From NCBI RefSeq assembly GCF_900109645.1, contig NZ_FOBG01000001.1, positions 1,860,001-1,924,000 on the forward strand: a DNA stretch of 64,000 nt, written 5' to 3'. The position numbers and the translations under genes are program-made. The notes under the pieces are model-generated. The model saw nothing but the letters and a program-made list of their open reading frames with translations, had not been told where the DNA came from and did not search any database. Source of the DNA: Duganella sp. CF402 (GTDB lineage Bacteria; Pseudomonadota; Gammaproteobacteria; Burkholderiales; Burkholderiaceae_D). This document shows, one piece after another, positions 51,218 through 58,758 of this stretch. Each line of letters begins with the position of its first letter. Position 1 is the first letter of the stretch.

Positions 51218-53136
51218 CACACCGCCCAGCAGGCGCAGCCCAGCGCGCCCCAGAAGCTCTTGAGGTCCGACACCGGCATCTTGCTGGCCCACGAGTTGGC
51301 GTGCTGGTGGCCGTGCACATTGCAGTTGTTGGCGCAGCCGCAGGCGGCGGCCTGCTGTTCACGCTCGCGCTTCTGCTTCAACTGGCGCTGTTCCAGTTCC
51401 TTGAGCGCGGCGCGGCTGGTGCCCTGCTTCTCGCCCCATCCCGCGTAGCCGCCGAAACGGCGCACCGGCGACCAATCCGGCATGGCCGGCGGTGGCAACG
51501 TGTCGTGGCTGGCGAAGGCGCCGGCCGCGTACACGATCTTGCCGCCAACGACCGTCAGGTTGGAGGTCAGGTCCCAGATCTCGCTTTCAGCGCAGGCAAA
51601 GAAGTCCTTGTCCGGCACGATCAAGTCGGCCAGCTGGCCAACCTGGATGCGGCCCTTCTTGCCTTCCTCATTGGAGAACCAGGTGGTGTTCTCGGTCCAC
51701 ATGCGCAGCGCGGTTTCGCGGTCCAGGCAATTGGCGCGCGGGTAGAGTTGGGCGCCGCTCACGGTTTTACCGGTGATCATCCACGCCAGCGACACCCACG
51801 GATTGTACGAAGCCACGCGAGTGGCGTCGGTGCCGGCCGACGTTTTCACGCCCGCTTCGATGATCTTCTTGATCGGCGGCGTGGCTTCGGCCGCGCCGTG
51901 GCCGTAGCGCTCGATGAAGTATTCGCCCTGATAGGCCATGCGGTGCTGCACCGCCACGCCGCCGCCCAGCGCCGCGATGCGGTCGATCGAACGGTCCGAA
52001 ATGGTTTCGGCGTGGTCGAAGAACCAGTTCAGGCCTGCCAGCGGAATTTCCTGATTCACGCGCTCGAACACGTCCAGCGCGCGGCTGATGGTTTCGTCGT
52101 AGGTGGCGTGCATGCGCCACGGCCAGCGGTTCTGCGCCAGCACCCGCACCACGCCTTCCAGATCGTCCTCCATATTGTCCGGCATGTCGGGACGCGGCTG
52201 GCGGAAGTCTTCAAAGTCGGCCGCCGAGAAGGTCAGCATTTCGCCGGCGCCGTTGTGGCGGAAGTAGTCGTCGCCCTGCTGGTACTTTACGCTTTGCGTC
52301 CAGTTCAGGAAGTCTTCCTTCTCCTGCTTTGGCTTCTGCGTGAACAGGTTGTAGGCCATGCGGATGGTCAGCTGCTGGGCGTCGGCCAGTTGCTGCACCA
52401 CTTCGTAATCGTCCGGGTAGTTCTGGAAACCGCCGCCGGCGTCAATCACGCCGGTCACGCCGAGGCGATTCAGCTCGCGCATGAAGTGGCGGGTCGAGTT
52501 GACCTGGTATTCAAGCGGCAGCTTCGGCCCCTTGGCCAGCGTCGAATACAGGATGGAGGCGTTCGGCTTGGCCAGCAGCAGGCCGTTCGGATTACCGGCG
52601 CCGTCGCGCAGGATCTGGCCGCCCGGCGGTTCCGGCGTGTCCTTGGTGTAGCCGACGGCGCGCAGCGCGGCGCCGTTCAGCAGCGCGCGGTCGTACAGGT
52701 GCAGGATGAACACCGGCGTGTCCGGCGCCACCGCGTTCAGTTCTTCGATGGTCGGCAGGCGCTTCTCGGCGAATTGATGTTCGGTGAAGCCGCCTACCAC
52801 GCGCACCCACTGCGGCGCCGGCGTGATCGCCACTTGCGCCTTCAGCATCGCCATCGCGTCGGCCAGCGAGCGCACGCCGTCCCAGCGCAGTTCAAGGTTG
52901 AAATTCAGGCCGCCGCGAATGATGTGGCAGTGATTATCGATCAGGCCTGGCAGTACGCGCTTGCCTTGCAGGTCGATCACCTTGGTCTGCGGACCGGCCA
53001 GTGCCATGATCTCGTCGGCGCGGCCGACGTGGGTGAAGCGGCCATCCTTGATGGCGACCGCTTCGGCATGCGGGTTGCTGCGGTCCAGCGTGGTGAACAG
53101 GCCTCGATGGAGAATCAGATCCGGGGATTGCGACAT
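51217..53136 (-). CDS. YtcJ-like amidohydrolase with Cys/His-rich tail
   Basis: This 639-residue metal-dependent amidohydrolase has the metal motif LIDNHCHI near the N-terminus, WRMHATYDE, FDHAETISDRSIDRIAALGG and GTDATRVASYNPW, and a composite beta-sandwich at both ends (VIDLQGKRVLPGLID; GQLADLIVPDKDFF). YtcJ-like enzymes hydrolyse amides or related bonds; the substrate is unknown. There is no signal peptide. An oddity is the C-terminal extension: a charged helix (about 575-595), then CGCANNCNVHGHQH and a final ALGCACWAV, looking like a metal- or cofactor-binding tail. Starts and stops overlap both neighbouring genes. Confidence 0.88.
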   Translation of the reverse strand: MSQSPDLILHRGLFTTLDRSNPHAEAVAIKDGRFTHVGRADEIMALAGPQTKVIDLQGKRVLPGLIDNHCHIIRGGLNFNLELRWDGVRSLADAMAMLKAQVAITPAPQWVRVVGGFTEHQFAEKRLPTIEELNAVAPDTPVFILHLYDRALLNGAALRAVGYTKDTPEPPGGQILRDGAGNPNGLLLAKPNASILYSTLAKGPKLPLEYQVNSTRHFMRELNRLGVTGVIDAGGGFQNYPDDYEVVQQLADAQQLTIRMAYNLFTQKPKQEKEDFLNWTQSVKYQQGDDYFRHNGAGEMLTFSAADFEDFRQPRPDMPDNMEDDLEGVVRVLAQNRWPWRMHATYDETISRALDVFERVNQEIPLAGLNWFFDHAETISDRSIDRIAALGGGVAVQHRMAYQGEYFIERYGHGAAEATPPIKKIIEAGVKTSAGTDATRVASYNPWVSLAWMITGKTVSGAQLYPRANCLDRETALRMWTENTTWFSNEEGKKGRIQVGQLADLIVPDKDFFACAESEIWDLTSNLTVVGGKIVYAAGAFASHDTLPPPAMPDWSPVRRFGGYAGWGEKQGTSRAALKELEQRQLKQKREREQQAAACGCANNCNVHGHQHANSWASKMPVSDLKSFWGALGCACWAV

Positions 53137-53399
53137 TAAGAGCTCCTGGTTTCATCGGTCTTCTGCGCGGATGGCAGCTGGCCGAAGCAATGTGGTTTGA
53201 CGTGGTCTTCGATCCACGATACTTGTTTGGCCTCGGTCTGGCGCAGCTGCCGCAGCAGCGGTGGTATCTGCTCGCCGAGCAGGATACCCAGCAGGCCAAC
53301 CAGCGCGATCACCGGCGGCGCCGGCGAACGCACGTTGAGGAAGCCATAGATCAGCCCAACCAGCAGGCCAACCGCCAACGACACGATATACATTTTCAT
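53136..53399 (-). CDS. XapX domain (DUF1427) small membrane protein
   Basis: An 87-residue protein with two membrane helices (IVSLAVGLLVGLIYGFLNVR and PPVIALVGLLGILLGEQ) separated by a short Ser-Pro loop, the XapX pattern. The cytoplasmic tail is polar and carries His and Cys. Its stop overlaps the amidohydrolase start (TAATG). It is the first gene of the four-gene operon; the family is of unknown function but often accompanies amidohydrolases. Confidence 0.88.
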   Translation of the reverse strand: MKMYIVSLAVGLLVGLIYGFLNVRSPAPPVIALVGLLGILLGEQIPPLLRQLRQTEAKQVSWIEDHVKPHCFGQLPSAQKTDETRSS

Positions 53400-53547
53400 G
53401 ATTTAGCGTAGCTCCAAAAGATAATAGTTAAATCGTGCCCACAGTGTAAAGACGCACGCGCTTTATGACATCACCGGTATTGATCGTGCGTGCCCCTCCC
53501 ATTTGGGGGATCCCGGCTAGCGCATGGATAGGTGCTAAAATTATCAG

Positions 53548-56500
53548 ATGACTACTGCGCGCGCATCCCTGCTCCTGCAAGCCGCAGCCTTGTGCGGCCT
53601 GCTGTGGTGCGCGTCGGCGCCGGCGCAGCAGCCGCCTTCCCAGCTGCAGGAACAATACACCCACACCGCATGGAGTGCGCTCGATAACGCGCCGGTCGAC
53701 ATCCTCAACATCGCCCAGACCAGCGACGGCTGGTTATGGCTGGCCGCCGGCACCGGTTTGTACCGCTTCGACGGCCGCCGCTACGAACGCATGGACAGCG
53801 TCGAAGGCCATGCTCTGCTCTCCTCCAACGTGCGCACCTTGTACGCACCGCCCGAAGGCGGCCTGTGGGTCGGCTACCGCATGGGCGGCGGCATCAGCTA
53901 CTTCCACAACCATCAGGCGCGCCACTACGCGGCCGGGGATGGGCTGCCGGCCGGCGCCATCACCAGCATCGTGCGCGCGCCGGACGGCGTGCTGTGGGTG
54001 GCGGCGCGCGACGGCCTGGCGCGGCTGGACGGCGAACGCTTTGTCACGGTCGGCGCGGAAGCTGGCCTGCCGCAGCGGCGCGCGCGCCAGGTGCTGTTCG
54101 ACCGCAGCGGACGGCAATGGGTGGCCATGCAAGGCGGCGCCTACAGCCGCGCCGACCAGCAAGCGCCGTTCCGCCCCGCCTGGCCGCAGGGTGACTTCAG
54201 CAGCCTGTCGCTGGCGCCGGACGGCACGGTGTGGGCCTCCGACGCCGACAACTACTACCGCATGCTGCCCAGCGCACCGGCGGGCGACGCCACCGCCCGG
54301 CCCGAGCTTGGCGGCAGCAATATGCATTACGACCGCGATGGCAACCTATGGCTGTTCCGCGCCGGCGGGCTGGAACGGCGCAGCGCCAGCGACGCCGAAA
54401 GCGGCGAGACGGCGCAGCAGCAAAACCTGAACGGCGGCCTGCCGCAAAGCTTTTTCCAGGACCGCGAAGGCAACGTATGGATCGGCACCTCGGCCGGCCT
54501 GAATCGCTTCCGCCGCAACCGCCTCCTGACGCTGCCGCTGCAAGCGATCTTCAATCATCCGGCCATCGCACCGGCGGCCGGCGGCGGCGTCTGGGCCGGA
54601 GACCGCAACGGCGCGCTGCATGCGCTGGGCGTCGGCGGCGAGCGGCGCAGCGTGCTGTCCGGGCGCATCTCGGCTTTGTACCGCGATCCCGACGGCGTGC
54701 TCTGGGCCGGCAACAGCGAAGAAGTGTGGAGCGTGAACGGCGCCCCGGGCGGCCGCGTCGAGCGCTATCCGCTGCCGCCGGAAGCGCGCAGCTACGAGGT
54801 GCAGGCCATGAGCCGCGCCGCGCAAGGCGGCTTGTGGGTCTCAGTGGTGCGCGAAGGCCTGTACCTGCTCAAGGGCGGCCAGTGGCGGCGCCAGGCTATC
54901 CCGCCGCTGGCCATGCCCGGCATGGCCGACCAGTTCCCCACCAGCCTGGCCGATGGCGGCGATGATGTGCTGTGGGCCGGCTACATCCGCAACCACATCG
55001 TGCGCCTGGCTGGCGGCATGGCCACGGTATACGGCATCGAGCGAGGCGTTGAACTGGGCAACGTGCTGACCATGCACCGCGCCGGCGGCCAGCTATGGGC
55101 CGGCGGCGAGCGCGGTGTGGCATGGTTCGACGGCGCGCGCTTCGTGCCGCTGCACGGCCGCAACGGTGAGATGTTCCGTGGCGTGTCCGGCATCGCCCGC
55201 ACCGCGCAGGGCGACCTGTGGCTGTTCGGCACCGAAGGCCTGAGCCGCGTCAGCGCCGACCAACTGGCGCATGCGCTGAAGGAACCCGGCTACGAAGTGG
55301 ACTACGAACGCTTCGACGCCCACGACGGGCTGCTCGGCGCGGCCTCGCAGCTGCGCCCCATGCCGTCGCTGGTGCTGGGCGACGACGGCCTGCTGTGGAT
55401 GGCCACCGCCAACCGCATCAACTGGATCGACCCGTCGCGCATCGTGCGCAACCCGGTGCCGCCGGCGGTGCTGGTGCAGGGCCTGGCCATCGGCGAGCAG
55501 CGCTACAGCGCCCTGCCCGGCCTCAAGCTGCCGGAATCGACCACCAGCCTGCGGCTCGACTACACGGCCCTGAGCCTGAGCGTGCCGGAGCGGGTGCGCT
55601 TCCGCTATCGCCTCGATGGCGTCGACCGCGACTGGCAAGACCCCGGCACGCGCCGCCAGGCCTTCTACACCAACCTGGCGCCCGGCGACTACCGCTTCCG
55701 CGTGATGGCCGCCAACGAGGACGGCGTGTGGAATCCGCAGGAAGCCGAACTGGCGTTCAGCATCCCGCCCACCTTTATGGAAACCGCGTGGTTCAAGCTA
55801 CTGTGCGCGCTGGCGGCCGGCCTGCTGCTGTGGGTCGCCTATCGCCTGCGCCTGCAGCACGTCACGCGCCAGCTGCGCCGCCGGCTGGAAGATCGCGCCG
55901 AGGAACGCGAACGCATCGCCCGCACGCTGCATGACACCTTCCTGCAAAGCGTGCAAGGCCTGATGCTGCGCGTGCAGACGCTGCTCAAGCGCCTGCCGCC
56001 GGACAGCGAAGCCTATCTGCTGGTGGAGAAAATCCTCAACCAGGCCGACGGCGTTCTCGCCGAAGGCCGCAACCAGGTCAACGGCCTGCGCGCCGTCACC
56101 GCGTGGCAGCATGACTTGCCGCGTTTGTTCAGCGAACTGGGACAACAGCTACGCGAAGAACACGCGGCCGATTTCGCGCTGATCGTCACCGGCCAGCTGA
56201 CCGCCCTGAACGAACCGGCCGGGGAACATCTTTACCACATCGGCCGCGAAGCGCTGCTCAACGCCTTCCGCCACGCGGGCGCCTGCCGCATCGAGCTGGA
56301 ACTGGGCTACGCGCAGGAGCACATCACGCTGCAGGTGCGCGACGACGGCGCCGGCATACCGGAAGATGTGCTGGCGGCCGGCGAGCTGCCCGGCCACTGG
56401 GGCCTGACCGGCATGCGCGAACGCGCGCTGCAAATCGACGCCACGCTGGAGTTCTGGTGCCGCCCCGGCCTGGGGACGGTGATGGAATTGCGGGCGCCGG

Positions 56501-56565
56501 CGGCAACGGTGTACCAGCGCCGGCGCGGCGCGCTGCGGCGCTGGCTGGCGCGCGAAGCCGCTTGA
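53548..56565 (+). CDS. Beta-propeller (Reg_prop/Y_Y_Y) sensor histidine kinase
   Basis: This 1005-residue membrane kinase has a signal peptide (SLLLQAAALCGLLWCASAPA). Repeated propeller blades of the type GLWVGYR, LWVAARDGLARL and VWIGTSAGLNRF span about residues 30-620. A Y_Y_Y domain (about 640-725) and one membrane helix (about 735-757) follow. The cytoplasmic HisKA_3 region has His795 in RIARTLHDTFLQSVQG, and the ATPase domain has HIGREALLNAFRHAGA and a GLTGMRER box. Periplasmic propeller sensors commonly detect carbohydrates or other polymers. It ends four bases from the convergent NarL regulator, its likely partner. Confidence 0.92.
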   Translation: MTTARASLLLQAAALCGLLWCASAPAQQPPSQLQEQYTHTAWSALDNAPVDILNIAQTSDGWLWLAAGTGLYRFDGRRYERMDSVEGHALLSSNVRTLYAPPEGGLWVGYRMGGGISYFHNHQARHYAAGDGLPAGAITSIVRAPDGVLWVAARDGLARLDGERFVTVGAEAGLPQRRARQVLFDRSGRQWVAMQGGAYSRADQQAPFRPAWPQGDFSSLSLAPDGTVWASDADNYYRMLPSAPAGDATARPELGGSNMHYDRDGNLWLFRAGGLERRSASDAESGETAQQQNLNGGLPQSFFQDREGNVWIGTSAGLNRFRRNRLLTLPLQAIFNHPAIAPAAGGGVWAGDRNGALHALGVGGERRSVLSGRISALYRDPDGVLWAGNSEEVWSVNGAPGGRVERYPLPPEARSYEVQAMSRAAQGGLWVSVVREGLYLLKGGQWRRQAIPPLAMPGMADQFPTSLADGGDDVLWAGYIRNHIVRLAGGMATVYGIERGVELGNVLTMHRAGGQLWAGGERGVAWFDGARFVPLHGRNGEMFRGVSGIARTAQGDLWLFGTEGLSRVSADQLAHALKEPGYEVDYERFDAHDGLLGAASQLRPMPSLVLGDDGLLWMATANRINWIDPSRIVRNPVPPAVLVQGLAIGEQRYSALPGLKLPESTTSLRLDYTALSLSVPERVRFRYRLDGVDRDWQDPGTRRQAFYTNLAPGDYRFRVMAANEDGVWNPQEAELAFSIPPTFMETAWFKLLCALAAGLLLWVAYRLRLQHVTRQLRRRLEDRAEERERIARTLHDTFLQSVQGLMLRVQTLLKRLPPDSEAYLLVEKILNQADGVLAEGRNQVNGLRAVTAWQHDLPRLFSELGQQLREEHAADFALIVTGQLTALNEPAGEHLYHIGREALLNAFRHAGACRIELELGYAQEHITLQVRDDGAGIPEDVLAAGELPGHWGLTGMRERALQIDATLEFWCRPGLGTVMELRAPAATVYQRRRGALRRWLAREAA

Positions 56566-56569
56566 ATTC

Positions 56570-57217
56570 TTACTGAATCACGCCGCAGGCATGCAGGTCG
56601 AGGATGCCGCGTTCGATCGCCATCGTCACCGCATGGGTGCGGTCGCTGGCATTGAGCTTGGCGAGGATGCTCTTCATGTGCACCTTGACCGTTTCTTCCG
56701 AAATCGCCAGATGCATGCCGATGCGCTTATTGCTCTGGCCTCCGGCCACCAGCTGCAGCACTTCCACTTCGCGCTTGCTCAGCGCTCCCTCGTGCCAATG
56801 CTCGGCGATGCCGCTAGCCACCGCCGCCGGAATGCTGCGCCGTCCCTCGTGCACGCAGCGGATGGTCGCCAGCAGCTCCTTGCGCAGCATGCTTTTCAAC
56901 AGATAACCGGTGGCGCCGGCGGTAATGGCGCGCTGCGCCAGCACGTCGCCTTCGTAGGTGGTCAGCACCACGATGCGGGCGTTGGGGAATTCCTTGCGAA
57001 TGGCGATGGTGGCGTCGATGCCGTTCATTTCAGGCATCTGGATGTCCATCAGTGTGACGTCTGGCTGCAAGCGACGGTAGGCCTCGACCGCCTGCACGCC
57101 GTTGGTGGCTTCTTCCACCAGCAGCATATCGGCTTCGTCGGCGATTACGCTGGCTATGCCCTCGCGGAACATGGGGTGATCATCCACACTCAGGATGGTT
57201 ATAGGCGGCGCGTTCAT
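56570..57217 (-). CDS. NarL/LuxR-type response regulator, likely partner of the propeller kinase
   Basis: A 215-residue regulator: receiver with VDDHP, Asp58 in TLMDIQMPEMNG and Lys in YLLKSMLRK; a LuxR helix-turn-helix with LSKREVEVLQLVAGGQSNKR and ISEETVKVHMKSILAKL. It is convergent with the kinase gene (4-base gap), unusual for a cognate pair but common for recently shuffled systems. It is a clear paralogue of the regulator at 49520-50143. The upstream gap (57218-57291) contains promoters for it and the divergent DoxX-like gene. Confidence 0.92.
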   Translation of the reverse strand: MNAPPITILSVDDHPMFREGIASVIADEADMLLVEEATNGVQAVEAYRRLQPDVTLMDIQMPEMNGIDATIAIRKEFPNARIVVLTTYEGDVLAQRAITAGATGYLLKSMLRKELLATIRCVHEGRRSIPAAVASGIAEHWHEGALSKREVEVLQLVAGGQSNKRIGMHLAISEETVKVHMKSILAKLNASDRTHAVTMAIERGILDLHACGVIQ

Positions 57218-57291
57218 ATCTCAAGCATGACATAAACGCAAGCGTTTGCCTATACCTCCATCTAGGTAGGGGCTACCTCCCGGATCGGGGC

Positions 57292-57705
57292 GTGGCAAAG
57301 CGGATTGGAAACCTTATCCTTCTGTTCATGCGGGGATTCAGTTCCAGTTTTCCGCGCGGTGGCGCGGGTGCCGGCCTCTTGATACTGAGGGTAGCCGTGG
57401 GATTGCAGCTGATGATCGAAAGCGGCTGCGGCGGCGTCACGCCCTGGTGGCTGGCGTTGCTGGAACTGGTGCTGGCACTGGCCTTGGCAGTGGGCGTATT
57501 GACGCCGGTGGCGGCACTGGTCAGCGCCGTTTTTTATGCAGCCTGCCTGCTGCATGCCGACTGGCCGCATGCCGCCGCGCTGATGATCGCGACCATGACG
57601 CCGATCGCGCTGGTGCTGCTGGGCGCTGGCGCCTATTCCGTGGACGCGCGCCTGTTCGGGCGGCGCCGGCTGGTGCTGCCGCCCGACCCGATGGACAGCA
57701 ATTGA
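57292..57705 (+). CDS. DoxX-like small membrane protein
   Basis: A 137-residue hydrophobic protein with about four helices: ILRVAVGLQLMIESG, WWLALLELVLALALAVGVL, VAALVSAVFYAACLL and ALMIATMTPIALVLLGAGA, then DARLFGRRRLVLP, a common DoxX ending. The start is uncertain: GTG at 57292 or ATG at 57328, neither with a strong ribosome site. It precedes the atypical LuxR regulator by 28 bases and may be in one transcript with it. The function is unknown. Confidence 0.7.
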   Translation: MAKRIGNLILLFMRGFSSSFPRGGAGAGLLILRVAVGLQLMIESGCGGVTPWWLALLELVLALALAVGVLTPVAALVSAVFYAACLLHADWPHAAALMIATMTPIALVLLGAGAYSVDARLFGRRRLVLPPDPMDSN

Positions 57706-57733
57706 TTTGAGTTTTTATATTGAGGAGAGTGAC

Positions 57734-58339
57734 ATGCAAGACGAGCAAGTGAGCGTCAGGATCGCCCATGCGGACCCCATCGTCAGCGCCGGCCTGGCCG
57801 CGCTGCTGGGCGCACACAGCGACATGGAAATCACCGGCGCCGAGCAGGCCGACGTGATCATCTTCGATCATCGCGGCGGCCTGGAACACATGCGCCGCTG
57901 CGCCAACGCGCCGCACAACGACGCCCAGCCGCGCGTGCTGATCGTCACCCAGCTGGAACGCGAATGGGAAGTGCGCACCGCCATGATGGCCGGCGTGCAC
58001 GGCTACCTGCTGCAAAACGCCGGGTCGGAACAGCTGCTGACCGCCGTGCGCTCGCTGAGCCGGGGCATGCGCTACCTGAGCGCGGAGTTGAGCCGCTGCG
58101 TGGCCGACAGCTTCACCCGCATCGGCCTGACCAGCCGCGAGACCGACGTGCTGCAACTGCTGGCGCAAGGCCAGTGCAACAAATCGATCGCGCGCGAGCT
58201 GGGCATCGGCGTCGGCACCGTCAAGACCCACGTCAAAGGCCTTTTTGACAAGCTTGGCGCAACGGCACGCACCCACGCCGTGGTGCTGGCCACGCGGCGC
58301 GGATTAGTCGGCGACTCGTATCTCAATCAGCCACATTGA
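57734..58339 (+). CDS. LuxR-family regulator with degenerate receiver domain
   Basis: This 201-residue protein has an intact LuxR helix-turn-helix (LTSRETDVLQLLAQGQCNKS, LGIGVGTVKTHVKGLFDKLG), but its receiver is worn. The acidic pair is reduced to AHADP (one Asp), the candidate acceptor is Asp45 in IIFDHRGG, and the conserved Lys is replaced (YLLQNAG). It is likely phosphorylation-independent or controlled by another signal. The ATG at 57734 has GAGGAG nine bases upstream; the frame to 57707 is rejected. It precedes the DUF2946-like/TonB receptor pair. Confidence 0.85.
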   Translation: MQDEQVSVRIAHADPIVSAGLAALLGAHSDMEITGAEQADVIIFDHRGGLEHMRRCANAPHNDAQPRVLIVTQLEREWEVRTAMMAGVHGYLLQNAGSEQLLTAVRSLSRGMRYLSAELSRCVADSFTRIGLTSRETDVLQLLAQGQCNKSIARELGIGVGTVKTHVKGLFDKLGATARTHAVVLATRRGLVGDSYLNQPH

Positions 58340-58367
58340 TTCAGCCGCATTGATGTAAAATCGCGGG

Positions 58368-58703
58368 ATGCACGCAACAGCCATCAACCACAGCAAGCCA
58401 CATCGCCAGACGCGTTATCAACGCGTCATGATGTTCTTCGTGCTGCTGTTCCTGGCCTTGCAACTGCTGGGCGCGAACTCGCACAGCCACGCCTACACCG
58501 ACCACGAACCTGATTGCGCCGCCTGCTCGGTGGTGCACCTGCCGGCCGGCGGCGTGCCACCGGCGACGTTGTCGGTGGCTGCGCCGGCGCCGCAAGCCGG
58601 CCTCGCGCTGGTCGCACCGCAAGCCGTGGCGCCACTGCCGCAGACCCATTACCTCCTCCCACCATCTCAAGCGCCGCCCGGCGTTGCTGTTTCCTCCATC
58701 TGA
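58368..58703 (+). CDS. Small membrane-anchored Cys/His protein, DUF2946-like
   Basis: A 111-residue protein with one N-terminal membrane helix (VMMFFVLLFLALQLLGANS) followed by HSHAYTDHEPDCAACSV and a Pro/Ala-rich tail. The His cluster with a CxxC motif resembles DUF2946 proteins, which are often found next to TonB receptors and metal genes. Copper or another metal as the ligand is an inference. The TonB receptor gene begins 55 bases downstream. Confidence 0.7.
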   Translation: MHATAINHSKPHRQTRYQRVMMFFVLLFLALQLLGANSHSHAYTDHEPDCAACSVVHLPAGGVPPATLSVAAPAPQAGLALVAPQAVAPLPQTHYLLPPSQAPPGVAVSSI

Positions 58704-58758
58704 ATTTAGTTCGCTATCCGCCTGGGTAGCGTCGTACCTGCACATTCAAGGATTTAAC

